Made by a program: the position numbers and the translations under genes. A stretch of DNA of 64,000 bases from Limisphaerales bacterium. GTDB taxonomy: Bacteria; Verrucomicrobiota; Verrucomicrobiia; Limisphaerales; AAA164-E04. Within the stretch, counting starts at the first letter, position 1; every line of letters starts with the position of its first letter. The notes beneath the pieces are model-generated. The model ran no database searches and was not told where the DNA came from. It saw only the letters and a list, made by a program, of their open reading frames with translations. The stretch is from assembly GCA_024761205.1 (NCBI GenBank), contig JAMASS010000007.1, forward strand, positions 1 to 64,000, read 5' to 3'. Shown one piece after another: positions 17,290 to 27,002 of the stretch.

Positions 17290-20200
17290 ATGGCGGATCA
17301 GGATCCGGACACACCCAAGGAGATGGCCGAGGCCTCGAGCGAGATCGCGCTGGAAGGCGGGAGTTACGAGATCATTCGTTCCCGACTCAATGGCCAAGGC
17401 GAAGAATTATCGGCACGTTTGACGCGCCTGAACGAGCTGCGCCGTGAGGTCTTCGGTTCCGTTCCCACGGTCTTGCTGCGGGCCGAGCGCATCACCACCG
17501 ACCACAATTGCGTGCCTCGGGATATGGTGACGGTGGGGGAGAACCGATTCCTTTTCGGTTACAACGTTCACTTTGGCCTCAAGTCCGAGATCCAACTCTC
17601 GGATGTGTTTGCTGTCTATGAATACCGAGAAGACGGTTTCCACGCAGTGGAGACGGACTTCCTGGCAGGGGATCAGTTCGCGGACGATTTCAAGAGTCTC
17701 TACAAGTATTACAAGAACACGAAGTTCGTAAAATTCTCTTTCATCGGTCCCTATTTGTTCATGGTTTTTCGCGTCGGGCAACAAGTGTCCGACGTCAAGA
17801 CCTTCAAGTGGTTGCTTAAAGATAGCGGAATCAGCTACATCGGCAATCGGAGCGATCACGAATTTTCCTTCCCCAAACAATACGAATGCGACTGGGTGCG
17901 CACGCATCGCGATTTGCACCGGGACGGAGCTCATCCCCACATTTCGATTGAAGATCGCCTTTTTGTGTCGTGCGCTGACGGGATGTTCACGGCCAAAGTG
18001 GAGGACAATACCGAGAGCGGCAGAGGCATCTACTCCGAACCCGTCGATCATGAAGATCAGACGCTAGACGATGCGGAGATTTTCTATGCGAACATTGGGA
18101 CATTGATTCTGCTGAAGATCCGACCGTTTCAGGAGAAACGGTTTCGGTTCTTCGTCTTCAACGACAAATTGAAGACCTTGGAAAAGATTGACGCCTTGGA
18201 ACATTCCTGCGTTCGGTTACCGGAGGATCAGGGGATCATATTCTCCGACGGCTATTATCTTCAGCCGGGGATACTCAAGCGTTTCGACACGAACAAGACC
18301 GACATGCTGTTCGAGCGATTGGTGTCGTCGAACAATGGGGAAGATTACTTGTACGTCTTTTACAATCGGATGTCGGGCGACTATGTGATGATGTCGTACA
18401 ACTTGATTTCCAAGACAGTGGACAACCCGATTCTCTGCAACGGGTTCTCTCTGTTCGAAAATGGGGAGCTTGCGTACTTCAAATGTGAAGAGGAAGCACA
18501 GAAGCACCACCTCATCCAGATTTGGCAGACGCCGTACGTGGCTCCGGAGTACGAAAAACAGGCCAACAAGGAATCCTTCCTCTACAAAATCGGCAATCGG
18601 GATGTCGTGCGATGCATGGCGGAGTGTCAGGACATTCTTAACCTCATTCGCAAGGACGAGACTTATGGGGGTTTATATGTGGATATCGTGCGGGCGACCA
18701 GTGATATCGTGGATTCGTATTTTTGGATCGACAAAGAGGAGGCCTTCAATCTCCGCGAGTCGTTGGAACAAATCAAGGAAACCGCCATCCGGGCCATTGA
18801 CGAATTTGACAAGGTTCGGCGCATTCGGAGGGAGACTGAGAGCACTCTGGCGCAGGTGAGCGAGGCAACATCGGCATTGCTGCGAGGCATCGCCAAGAGT
18901 GACGTGGCGAGTATCGATGAGTTTGTGAACCACTTGGCAGCTTTGCGCAAAGCACGGGGCGAAGTAATCTCGTTGAAACAATTGCGGTACATCGATTTGC
19001 CGGCGGTTGAGGCCTTGGAAGAACGAGTGGCCAGCAAAAACGATGCGCTCTCGCAGCGTTGTGTGGAGTTCCTGCTAGAACCGAAGTCTCTCGATCCCTA
19101 CCGCCAGCGAATTGAAACACATATGGCCATGATACCGGAACTGATGAAGGTGGCCGAGGGAGGGGAACTGCAGGAGGCGGTTAAGCAGTCAGGTGAGGAG
19201 TTGGAGATGCTCATCGAGATCGTCAGCAATCTCAAGATTGAGGACGCGACGGAGACCACTCGGTTGATCGACCAGATCACCAACATCTATTCGACCCTGA
19301 ACCAGGTCAAAACCGCACTAAAGAACCGGATCAGCAGTCTGGCCTCCGTGGAAGGCGCAGCTCAGTTCCATGCCCAGTTGAAACTCCTGTCGCAGTCGGT
19401 AATCAATTACCTGGACATCTGTGACACCCCCGATCGCTGCGATGAGTATCTCAATAAGTTGACCGTCCAGATTGAGGAACTGGAGGGCCGATTCTCAGAC
19501 TTCGACGATTTTATCCTGCAGCTCTCAAACAAGCGGACTGAGGTCTACGAGGCCTTCGAGTCCAAGAAACTTCAACTGGTCGAAGCGCGAAACAAGAAAG
19601 CCAACGCGATGATGACTTCCGCCGAGCGGATCTTGAAAGTCATTCAGCATCGTTTGGAGAGCATGGCTGAGCTGGACGAGATCAACGGTTACATGGCGGC
19701 CGACATGATGATCGAGAAGATCCGCGATTTCATTCGGCAGCTCCACGAGCTGGATGACTCCGTCAAGGCGGAGGAATTGACTGGTCGATTGAAGGCGATC
19801 CAAGAAGATGCCGTCCGTCAGCTGCGGGACAAGAACGAGTTGTTCGTCGAAGGACAGAATCTGATTCGCTTCGGTGAGCACCAGTTCCCCGTCAATATTC
19901 AGCCTTTGGATCTGACGATGATTCACCGTGATGGGCACATGCAGCTGCATCTCACCGGGACGCGGTTTTTCCAACCAATTGACGATCCGGAATTTCTGGC
20001 CACGGAAGCGGTTTGGAATCAAGAGAGCCCGTCCGAAAATGAGTCCGTTTATCGGGCGGAGTATTTGGCGCATCGGATGTTAATGGACCTAGTGGAACGC
20101 AGAGCCGTGGTCAGCTATCTCGAAGCTGATGAGGATCAACGCCTCAGTGAGGTTCAAGCGTTTATGGGGCCACGCCATACCGAAGCCTATCAGAGGGGCG

Positions 20201-22695
20201 TTCACGATGTGGATGGAGAACGAATTTTGACCGCATTGGCGCATCGTTGGCGGAATCTCGGCTTGGCCCGTTTCCAACCAACGGCTCGAGCATGTGCCTG
20301 GCTCTACTGGCATCTCTTGGAAAACGAGGAGCAAAAGGGACTTTGGGAAGCTCAACTTCGGGGCTTTGGTGAGAGAAATCAGGCCTTCCCCGGGGATGAA
20401 ATGCGCGCGGAATACGTGACCGCTCTGCGCAGCGGCATTGAGTCCTTCTACGAGGGCAAGACTCTCTTCCCGAGCGAATCCCTTCCAGAAGCTGCGCTCT
20501 ATCTCTTTCATCAACTGTGCTCCAACGATCCCTTTGTCATAAGTCAGGAGGCAGCCGGACTGAGCAAAGCCTTCGAACAACACCTGGAAAGCCATCGACT
20601 CCGGGACGCCTTCCGCGGCATTCGTGAAGCCATGAAACCTGAGCCCGTGCGCGAATTTCAGCTCGTGCGGGATTGGGTGCGCGGGTTTGTCTTGCACAGC
20701 GGCCAACCGGAACAACGCCGATTCATCAACGAAGTGGTTATGGTTCAGTTCGTCGGGCAGTTTAACCCTCGCCAGGTCAGCTCCGAACAAGTGAGCGGCT
20801 CCCTTGAAGGACTACGAGGCTCTCACCGAAATATCGACGACGGACGATACGAATTGGACTATCTAGCATTTACAGAACGCTTGAACCAATTCGATTCCAT
20901 CGAAGTCTCACTCTATCACCGCTACCATGAGCGCAAACAGGCATTGATCAAAGATGCTCGAGAAACCATGCGCTTGGACGAATATAAGCCGAAGGTCCTT
21001 ACGTCTTTTGTACGCAATCAACTGATCGACCAAGTGTTTCTGCCGTTGATCGGGGACAACTTAGCCAAACAGATCGGCGTCGCTGGCGACAGCAAACGAA
21101 CCGATCTGATGGGGCTGCTGTTACTGATCAGCCCACCGGGCTACGGCAAGACCACTCTGATGGAGTACATTGCCAATCGACTCGGCATCACCTTCGTCAA
21201 GATCAACGGCCCCGCCTTGGGCCACCAGGTCACCTCCTTGGACCCGGCCGACGCCGTAAACGCAGCCGCCCGTGAGGAAGTCCAGCGGCTGAACTTCTCC
21301 CTGGAGCTGGGTGACAACATAATGATCTACGTCGACGACATTCAACATTGCCATCCGGAGTTTCTCCAAAAATTCATCTCCCTTTGTGATGGCCAGCGTC
21401 ATATCGAAGGCGTGTGGGAGGGTAAGTCCCGCACTTACGACCTGCGCGGCCGCAAGGTGGCGGTGGTGATGGCCGGCAATCCCTACACCGAGAGCGGCGA
21501 GAAATTCAAGATCCCGGACATGCTGGCCAACCGGGCGGACACTTACAACCTGGGCGACATCATCGGTTCGCACGAAGCCGCCTTCAAAGCCTCGTACCTC
21601 GAAAACGCCCTGACCTCGAATCCTGTCTTGGCCCAGCTGAACAACAAGAGCCGCCGAGACATCCAAATTTTCATCAAGATTGCCGAAACCGGTTCTCGAG
21701 AAGGCATGGGATTCGAAGCCGACTACTCCGTCGAAGACATCAATGAAATCCTGAACGTGCTCACCAAACTCGTTCGGATCCGCGATACCGTCCTTGCAGT
21801 GAATCAAGAATACATCCGATCTGCCGGGCAACAAGATGCCTACCGGACTGAACCACCCTTCAAGCTCCAAGGTTCGTATCGCAACATGAATCGCCTGGCC
21901 GAAAAGACCCTACCAATCATGAACGACCAAGAGGTCCAGGATCTCATCATCGACCACTACGAGAACGAATCCCAAACCCTAACCTCTGGAGCCGAAGCCA
22001 ACCTCCTAAAATTTCGCGAAATCAACGGCTGGTTATCCGAGGCCGACCAAGCCCGTTGGGAAGAGATCAAAAAAGTCTTCTGCCGCAACCAAATCATGGG
22101 CCAAGGCGATCCATCGGATCCAGTCGGCCGAGTTGTGTCCCAACTCACGGTTTTCGGGGAAGGCCTCCAAGATATCCGCAAAACCTTAGAAGAACGCTTT
22201 AAGTCGCTGAACACCAAGCCGCTGCTAGACCTAAAGCCTCTGGCAGAAAGCCTGAAAACGATCTCTCAAGCCATCGGTGAGCGAGGGACACCGGGCGAAG
22301 CATCGACACCAGTCCAACAGGGAGAGGCCAGTGACGTGTCACCTGTAATCACTGAATTTGGTCGCACGCTAGAAGGCATCCGAAACGCCTTGGCAAAAGA
22401 TTTACCCCAAGCAGTCGCCTCCGTGGCCTCTGAGGTGTCAGTCGGTCAACTGCAAACAGAACTGACCAACCTGAAGGAAGACCTTTCAATCGTCCGTGAG
22501 ATCCTAAAACGATACGAAGCTGAAAAGAGTCAAAAACCCGGCAAACCCGAGCCCGGCAACGTCAAAGAAGACGTCGACCTGAGCGGCGTTACTATCACGC
22601 GACGCACGTTGAACCAAATCTACAAACTCATCGAAAAAGACGAGAAACACCTCGAGTTCATCAAAGCCAACAAGAGGGCGACTGGAAAAGAGTAA
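17290..22695 (+). CDS. Giant AAA ATPase of the 'DNA repair ATPase' annotation family, flotillin-associated
   Basis: The 1801-residue soluble protein has a ribosome-binding site AGGAG at 17276-17280. The N-terminal ~400 residues form a beta-rich, propeller-like region (GENRFLFGYNVHFGL, FVKFSFIGPYLFMVFRVG, DYLYVFYNRMSGDYVMMSYN). Long helical or coiled-coil segments follow at about 450-870, and then a unique region. An AAA domain lies at about 1260-1480, with Walker A ISPPGYGKTTLMEYIANRLG near 1280, Walker B NIMIYVDDIQHCHPEF near 1343 and sensor VVMAGNPYTESGEKFKIPDM. The C-terminal ~300 residues are helical (LAESLKTISQAIGERGTPGE, LKEDLSIVREILKRYEAEK). Homologues are often labelled DNA repair ATPase without evidence I know of. 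Linkage to YqiJ and flotillin argues for a membrane-associated remodelling role. The frame is unbroken over 5.4 kb in a genome full of pseudogenes, which implies selection. Confidence 0.88.
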   Translation: MADQDPDTPKEMAEASSEIALEGGSYEIIRSRLNGQGEELSARLTRLNELRREVFGSVPTVLLRAERITTDHNCVPRDMVTVGENRFLFGYNVHFGLKSEIQLSDVFAVYEYREDGFHAVETDFLAGDQFADDFKSLYKYYKNTKFVKFSFIGPYLFMVFRVGQQVSDVKTFKWLLKDSGISYIGNRSDHEFSFPKQYECDWVRTHRDLHRDGAHPHISIEDRLFVSCADGMFTAKVEDNTESGRGIYSEPVDHEDQTLDDAEIFYANIGTLILLKIRPFQEKRFRFFVFNDKLKTLEKIDALEHSCVRLPEDQGIIFSDGYYLQPGILKRFDTNKTDMLFERLVSSNNGEDYLYVFYNRMSGDYVMMSYNLISKTVDNPILCNGFSLFENGELAYFKCEEEAQKHHLIQIWQTPYVAPEYEKQANKESFLYKIGNRDVVRCMAECQDILNLIRKDETYGGLYVDIVRATSDIVDSYFWIDKEEAFNLRESLEQIKETAIRAIDEFDKVRRIRRETESTLAQVSEATSALLRGIAKSDVASIDEFVNHLAALRKARGEVISLKQLRYIDLPAVEALEERVASKNDALSQRCVEFLLEPKSLDPYRQRIETHMAMIPELMKVAEGGELQEAVKQSGEELEMLIEIVSNLKIEDATETTRLIDQITNIYSTLNQVKTALKNRISSLASVEGAAQFHAQLKLLSQSVINYLDICDTPDRCDEYLNKLTVQIEELEGRFSDFDDFILQLSNKRTEVYEAFESKKLQLVEARNKKANAMMTSAERILKVIQHRLESMAELDEINGYMAADMMIEKIRDFIRQLHELDDSVKAEELTGRLKAIQEDAVRQLRDKNELFVEGQNLIRFGEHQFPVNIQPLDLTMIHRDGHMQLHLTGTRFFQPIDDPEFLATEAVWNQESPSENESVYRAEYLAHRMLMDLVERRAVVSYLEADEDQRLSEVQAFMGPRHTEAYQRGVHDVDGERILTALAHRWRNLGLARFQPTARACAWLYWHLLENEEQKGLWEAQLRGFGERNQAFPGDEMRAEYVTALRSGIESFYEGKTLFPSESLPEAALYLFHQLCSNDPFVISQEAAGLSKAFEQHLESHRLRDAFRGIREAMKPEPVREFQLVRDWVRGFVLHSGQPEQRRFINEVVMVQFVGQFNPRQVSSEQVSGSLEGLRGSHRNIDDGRYELDYLAFTERLNQFDSIEVSLYHRYHERKQALIKDARETMRLDEYKPKVLTSFVRNQLIDQVFLPLIGDNLAKQIGVAGDSKRTDLMGLLLLISPPGYGKTTLMEYIANRLGITFVKINGPALGHQVTSLDPADAVNAAAREEVQRLNFSLELGDNIMIYVDDIQHCHPEFLQKFISLCDGQRHIEGVWEGKSRTYDLRGRKVAVVMAGNPYTESGEKFKIPDMLANRADTYNLGDIIGSHEAAFKASYLENALTSNPVLAQLNNKSRRDIQIFIKIAETGSREGMGFEADYSVEDINEILNVLTKLVRIRDTVLAVNQEYIRSAGQQDAYRTEPPFKLQGSYRNMNRLAEKTLPIMNDQEVQDLIIDHYENESQTLTSGAEANLLKFREINGWLSEADQARWEEIKKVFCRNQIMGQGDPSDPVGRVVSQLTVFGEGLQDIRKTLEERFKSLNTKPLLDLKPLAESLKTISQAIGERGTPGEASTPVQQGEASDVSPVITEFGRTLEGIRNALAKDLPQAVASVASEVSVGQLQTELTNLKEDLSIVREILKRYEAEKSQKPGKPEPGNVKEDVDLSGVTITRRTLNQIYKLIEKDEKHLEFIKANKRATGKE

Positions 22696-23619
22696 CGTAG
22701 AATCCTGGATTTGGTTTGAACAGGAGGCAACGGAGGGAAAGGAGATCGGATTGAAACGCTCCGTTTCTTCCTGTGCGGAATTCTTGTCCCCAAGTCAGAT
22801 TTGGTATGACAGGAGTTGTCACGGACACTACGAGCATGGTCCGCATTTTCAAAACTTGGCACCTGACACCTCCAACTTAAAAACTTCTAGGACCGGTGCT
22901 CAAAACAAATGTCAAACGGATAAAAACCAGCAAAGCGTCGGTCGGATTGCTTGACAAGCGATATCCACTCGTGACCTCCAGGCGATGGAAAAAGGGCCGA
23001 AGTGCTGGACCGAAACGGTCCGCCACCTCCCGCAAGGGATCGGGCGATGTCGTCCAGGAACCCGGTGGCGGCATTTTCGGCCCTGGGTTGAATTTCGAAG
23101 CACCACCGCCACAGAGAGGCAACCCAAAGCAAAAAACAGAATCTAGCACAGCTTAAGTTTCCGGAAAATTATCTGGGCAGATGCTCTAGGTAAGTAGAAG
23201 CTCTTTTAAACAGTCCGGGTTGCGGATCAATTTCTTAAAAGTTTTCGCCCTCAAGTAGCGCTATCCATCCACCATGCACATGTCCAACCAGATCCGCGCA
23301 ATTGACGCTGATCAACTCGCGAGGTGCTTTGTCTTTGCGTTCGGACAGTAACCTGCGGAATGCCTTGGCAATACAACCTTTCAGCTTCCTGGAGGGCCTA
23401 ACAATGAAGCTTTTGAAAGTGGCCAATCGTCAATTTGTTGCCGCCCTCCATTGGTATTACATTCAGTTCTCCTCGTAATGCTTCATTAGTGTGGCAACAT
23501 AGCATAGTGATGGGGGTAAGACAGAATTCACAGGATTGTTCTCATCCTGTCTTAATTCATTCAGAGATTTCAGATACTTTACCTGGCAACCTCTTGCGGG
23601 ATTCGATTAGGTTTTTTGG
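22696..23619. other. Long intergenic region with possible decayed remnants
   Basis: No intact gene. Just after the ATPase stop there is a purine-rich run of near-repeats (GGAGGCAACGGAGGGAAAGG at about 22722-22741) that resembles the leader seen before GxxExxY-type genes in related bacteria, but no such gene follows. A minus-strand frame at 23235-23426 (KSFIVRPSRKLKGCIAKAFR) looks faintly protein-like and may be a relic. The rest shows nothing recognisable. Confidence 0.35.
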
Positions 23620-24339
23620 GTGCAGCGATGGTGCCAATGGCAGTTGGAACCCCTTTTTCGTTTTGCCATGGGGGCGTTCCTTATTTATGGGGCGAGTGGT
23701 TTGGCCGGCTTGTTGATTCTCAGGCTTTTCGGACCCGACGGGACAGATTTTCTGGTGATGATCGTCTACACCGTCGTTTTCCATGGTGGTGTTGCCTTTT
23801 TGGTGTTTTTGTTTCTTCGAGAGCAGGGATTGAGTTGGCGCGAAGGGTTTGGGATTCAATTCGGTCAATTTCGATCGTTGGTGGTACCGGTGATTGTGAT
23901 CACTCTCGCCTGCTTATTGTGCGCTAAAGTTTTGGGAGAAGTGTCGGCTTTTGTCATCAAGGCTTGGACCGGCGAGGAGCCGGCGATTCAGGTGACTGTG
24001 CGGCTTCTGCTGGAGTCGAAATCGGCTTTTCGATTGCTGTATTTGGCCTTGGTCGCGGTCATCTTGGCCCCGATTGTGGAAGAGCTTCTTTTTCGCGGAA
24101 TTCTTTATACGGCTTTGCATCAGTATCGGGGGCGAATCGTCGGGGTGTGGGGGAGTTCGATCTTGTTTGGAGTGAGTCATTTGAATTGGTTGACCCTGTT
24201 TCCATTGATTGTGATGGCGGTTCTTTTGACGCTTCTGTACGAGCGAACACGAAATCTTTTAGCGCCCATGATGGCACATTCTCTGTTTAACTTGGCGAAC
24301 TTTGTTCTGCTGATGAATCAGGAAGTGGATGGCTGGTAA
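23620..24339 (+). CDS. CPBP-family intramembrane metalloprotease (Abi/Rce1-like)
   Basis: The 239-residue polytopic membrane protein has the glutamate-rich CPBP motif VEELLFRGILYTALHQYRGR at about residues 153-172, followed by SSILFGVSHLNWL (the conserved His) and a third motif with MMAHSLFNLANF. These residues coordinate the catalytic water/metal in Rce1-type glutamate intramembrane proteases. Bacterial members process membrane substrates or mature and protect against bacteriocins. The start is GTG 23620; ATG 23668 inside the first hydrophobic segment is possible, as the first 16 residues are not obviously family-like. It is followed by an HNH nuclease gene on the same strand. Confidence 0.85.
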   Translation: MQRWCQWQLEPLFRFAMGAFLIYGASGLAGLLILRLFGPDGTDFLVMIVYTVVFHGGVAFLVFLFLREQGLSWREGFGIQFGQFRSLVVPVIVITLACLLCAKVLGEVSAFVIKAWTGEEPAIQVTVRLLLESKSAFRLLYLALVAVILAPIVEELLFRGILYTALHQYRGRIVGVWGSSILFGVSHLNWLTLFPLIVMAVLLTLLYERTRNLLAPMMAHSLFNLANFVLLMNQEVDGW

Positions 24340-24422
24340 CTAACTGATAGACTTCGCGGTTGGGACGCCAGCCGAAACTGACAAACGACAACGCCGGACA
24401 GTAGAAAGGAAAACGAGATAAA

Positions 24423-24881
24423 ATGAAAGTAACAAAATGGCCACAGGAGAGACAGAGCCTGTATTTTAACCAGAAGGGGAGATGCTCACATTGCAGGAAC
24501 CCATTCGAGCCCGATCAACTTCAAATTGACCACATCTTTCCGAAATCAAAGGGCGGTGGATATTATATTACAAACCTCCAACTTTTATGCGCCGGATGTA
24601 ACCTCGAGAAAGCCGGTAAGCTGGACGCCGTGGCACGGGCAAAGCATAGAAAAGACTTCAGCATCGACGAACAAAGAGAGCTAATCAAACAATGGGACGA
24701 CAAGAAAAAAGAAGAGGAATGGGAGGGCAAGAGCTACAATGGAGTGAAAATCTGTCCACAACTTGTGGAGGTTGTTGAATCGATGTTTGACTATTTGGTC
24801 ACAAGAAAAGGGGGGCGACCCGATATGATTTCTGCTATTCTGACTGATTGGATACGGGTAATCGAGAGACGAAGCGAGTAA
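24423..24881 (+). CDS. HNH endonuclease domain protein
   Basis: The 152-residue product has a compact HNH domain: zinc-knuckle Cys at residues 21 and 24 (GRCSHCRNPF), the DH of QIDHIFPKSKGGG at 35-36, Asn 50 in YITNLQLLC, and the second zinc pair C55/C58 in LLCAGCNLEKAGK. The remaining 90 residues are charged and helical, with a conserved-looking end (FDYLVTRKGGRPDMISAIL) that could bind nucleic acid or a partner. It is preceded by GAAAGGAAA at a loose spacing. It stands alone between a membrane protease and thiL, without a methyltransferase or phage genes, so its target (defence, repair or mobile-element origin) is unknown. It appears intact. Confidence 0.85.
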   Translation: MKVTKWPQERQSLYFNQKGRCSHCRNPFEPDQLQIDHIFPKSKGGGYYITNLQLLCAGCNLEKAGKLDAVARAKHRKDFSIDEQRELIKQWDDKKKEEEWEGKSYNGVKICPQLVEVVESMFDYLVTRKGGRPDMISAILTDWIRVIERRSE

Positions 24882-24914
24882 CGACTGCTAACCGCCCCAA
24901 CGCGAAAGAAAGGG

Positions 24915-25850
24915 ATGGGTGAGCGGGAAATTGTGGAAGCCTTGGCGCGGACTTTGCCCTCCAATGAAAACACTGTTATTGGAGCGGGCGATGATTGCGC
25001 CTCTGTGAGATTGCCTAAGGAGGGGCGGACTTTGTTGCTGAAGACGGACGCCGTGGTCGAAGGCGTGCACTTTAGCAGCGAGGATCCGCCGCAGTTGGTC
25101 GGGAGGAAAGCTCTGGCGCGCTGTTTGAGCGATATTGCGGCTATGGGTGGCGCACCGGACAGCGCGCTCATTACGCTTGGGGTGCCGGCGGATAGGGACC
25201 ATTCGTTTCTGATGAAGCTCTATGAGGGATTGAATGCCTTGGCAGTAAAGTATGATGTGGCGATTGTGGGGGGAGAAACCACTCGGTGTCCCGGTGGGTT
25301 ATTCATCTCGGTTGCGTTGACCGGTTATGCTGGTCCCGAGGGCGGCATCCAACGTGCGGGGTCTTTAGTTGGGGATGCGATCTTTGTCTCGGGCCAGCTC
25401 GGTGGTTCTTTAAGCGGACAGCACCTCGAGTTTGAACCGCGGGTCAATGAATCGCGTTGGTTGGTGGAGCATTTCATGCCTCATGCCATGATTGATGTGA
25501 GCGATGGTTTGGGCATGGACTTGGGACACTTGTTGCGGGCCGGCGGCGTCGGCGCTTTGGTTGACGAGTCTTTCATTCCGGTGAGCCGGGCGGCGAAGAT
25601 CCGGGCTCGCGACAAGGTTTCAGATAAAAGTCCTCTGCTGGCAGCTCTAACTGATGGGGAGGATTTTGAGTTGCTTTTTACAGTGGCATCAAGCGATGCG
25701 GTGGCTGTGAAGGATGGTTGGCAGGCAGAGTTTCCCGACCTTCCATTGAGTTTGATCGGCCAGATCGAATCCGATTCCGGGCTTCGATTGAAGGGGAGGA
25801 ACGGGATTCGTTCGATTGATGGAATCTATGGTTACGATCACTTCGAATAG
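24915..25850 (+). CDS. thiL: Thiamine-monophosphate kinase
   Basis: The 311-residue protein has the ThiL signature sites: GAGDDCASVRLP at 23-34, KTDAVVEGVHF, the metal/nucleotide loop CLSDIAAMGGAPDSALITLG, GGETTRCPGGLFISV and IDVSDGLGMDLGHLL near residue 191, then TDGEDFELLFT. It phosphorylates thiamine phosphate to thiamine diphosphate with ATP in the cytoplasm. It begins a four-gene cluster (thiL, tsaE, tsaB, alr) with overlapping or closely spaced genes. The start at 24915 follows AAAGAAAGGG. No TPP riboswitch consensus is visible upstream. Confidence 0.95.
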   Translation: MGEREIVEALARTLPSNENTVIGAGDDCASVRLPKEGRTLLLKTDAVVEGVHFSSEDPPQLVGRKALARCLSDIAAMGGAPDSALITLGVPADRDHSFLMKLYEGLNALAVKYDVAIVGGETTRCPGGLFISVALTGYAGPEGGIQRAGSLVGDAIFVSGQLGGSLSGQHLEFEPRVNESRWLVEHFMPHAMIDVSDGLGMDLGHLLRAGGVGALVDESFIPVSRAAKIRARDKVSDKSPLLAALTDGEDFELLFTVASSDAVAVKDGWQAEFPDLPLSLIGQIESDSGLRLKGRNGIRSIDGIYGYDHFE

Positions 25851-26283
25851 TGCTGCAGACACGGCTCGAGTGGGTGAGTGCTGGGGGCAATCGGCCACAG
25901 CGGGATGGTTGATCGGTTTCTCCGGGGATTTGGGCGCAGGAAAGACTCAGCTCGTAAAGGGGTTCGCTAGGGGGTTGGGGGTTACGACGACCGTTTCATC
26001 GCCGACGTTCGTGTTAATTCACGAGCACGAGGGCGGCCGCCTTCCATTGTGGCACATCGATCTATATCGACTGAGGGATCGGGATGAGATTATCGATGCT
26101 GGTATTGGTGATTATTTCGAGGAGCAAGGGGGGGTTGTGGTTGTCGAGTGGATTGACCGATGGTTTGGTGAGATGGATCGCTTGAGTTTTTCGAGAAAGG
26201 TCGCTGGCAAACTTCGGCTCGTGCGCATTGGAGTGATTGCTGAGAATGAGCGCCGTATTTCTTATGAAGATATTGGCGATTGA
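25828..26283 (+). CDS. tsaE: tRNA t6A biosynthesis ATPase TsaE
   Basis: From ATG 25828 (MVTITSNSAADTARVGECWG) the product has 151 residues, the normal TsaE length. It carries Walker A GDLGAGKTQLVKGFARGLG, the switch SSPTFVLIHEHEGG, the conserved HIDLYRLRDRDEIIDAGIGDYF, and VVVVEWIDRW. TsaE binds the TsaB-TsaD complex and powers threonylcarbamoyl transfer to A37 of ANN-decoding tRNAs. The start lies 23 bases inside the thiL 3' end, and its own end overlaps tsaB, so the three genes are translationally coupled. Confidence 0.93.
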   Translation: MVTITSNSAADTARVGECWGQSATAGWLIGFSGDLGAGKTQLVKGFARGLGVTTTVSSPTFVLIHEHEGGRLPLWHIDLYRLRDRDEIIDAGIGDYFEEQGGVVVVEWIDRWFGEMDRLSFSRKVAGKLRLVRIGVIAENERRISYEDIGD

Positions 26284-26974
26284 TAGTTCGTCTCGAGTTC
26301 GGTCGGTGGCGTTCTGTTGTTGGGATGTGGGGCGACCTTTCGAAGTGGTTGTTCAGGCGAGCAGCGCTTCGCAGCGAGGCGGACGGTTGGCCTCCTTGAT
26401 TGAGGAGGTGCTCGAGGTAGCGGGACAGGAGCGATCTGTGGTCGAGAGGATTGTTGTGGGCGTGGGTCCCGGCTCAGCTGCGGGAATCCGTTCCACACTG
26501 GCTTTTGCCCTCGGTTGGAGTGCCGCCCGGGGGACTGAAGTGACGGGGATTTCAAGTATTTGGGCCTTAGCGGCTCGGGTGAGAAAGGAGCGATTGGCGG
26601 GGCGGGTGATGACGCTAGTTCAAGGGCCTAGCGGAAGAGTCTACACAGCTGCCTTTCAGGTTGCCGCTGAGGGGGTTTCTGAAGTCAATTCACTGAAACT
26701 AGTCTCGCAGGGGCAGCTAAGGGATGCTGTTGGTGGTTGGGATTACCTTGTCGGTCCAGAGGTTTTGGACATTTTGGATACTGCGAGTGGGGATCCGCAG
26801 CCGAGCTTTCTAGGGGCACTTCCCCCACAATTGGCTCTCACTCCGACAGCGGGTGCCCTTGGGTGGTTGGTGAGTGAAGGTTACGATCATCTTGACCAGC
26901 CGTTGGAGCCGTTGAGTTTGGCCTCGCCTGGTTTCGTCAAAGCGTCGCCACCGAGGTCGGTCCCGGAACGGTGA
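26264..26974 (+). CDS. tsaB: tRNA threonylcarbamoyladenosine protein TsaB
   Basis: From ATG 26264 (MKILAIDSSSRVRSVAFCCW) the product has 236 residues. The ASKHA-type N-terminal strand with IDSSS and the region VVGVGPGSAAGIRSTLAFA identify TsaB, the scaffold that pairs with TsaD in t6A synthesis. The C-terminal half is more divergent, as is normal. The internal ATG is chosen because family homology begins there. The frame from 26237 would add nine residues inside tsaE. The gene overlaps tsaE by 20 bases and is followed 28 bases later by alr. TsaD is not in the window. Confidence 0.9.
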   Translation: MKILAIDSSSRVRSVAFCCWDVGRPFEVVVQASSASQRGGRLASLIEEVLEVAGQERSVVERIVVGVGPGSAAGIRSTLAFALGWSAARGTEVTGISSIWALAARVRKERLAGRVMTLVQGPSGRVYTAAFQVAAEGVSEVNSLKLVSQGQLRDAVGGWDYLVGPEVLDILDTASGDPQPSFLGALPPQLALTPTAGALGWLVSEGYDHLDQPLEPLSLASPGFVKASPPRSVPER

Positions 26975-27002
26975 GCGAGAAGCGGTGGCTTGTTCCTAGG
27001 AA

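Noticed and set aside
24860-24915. TPP riboswitch before thiL
   Set aside because: The conserved CUGAGA and ACCUGA elements are not present.
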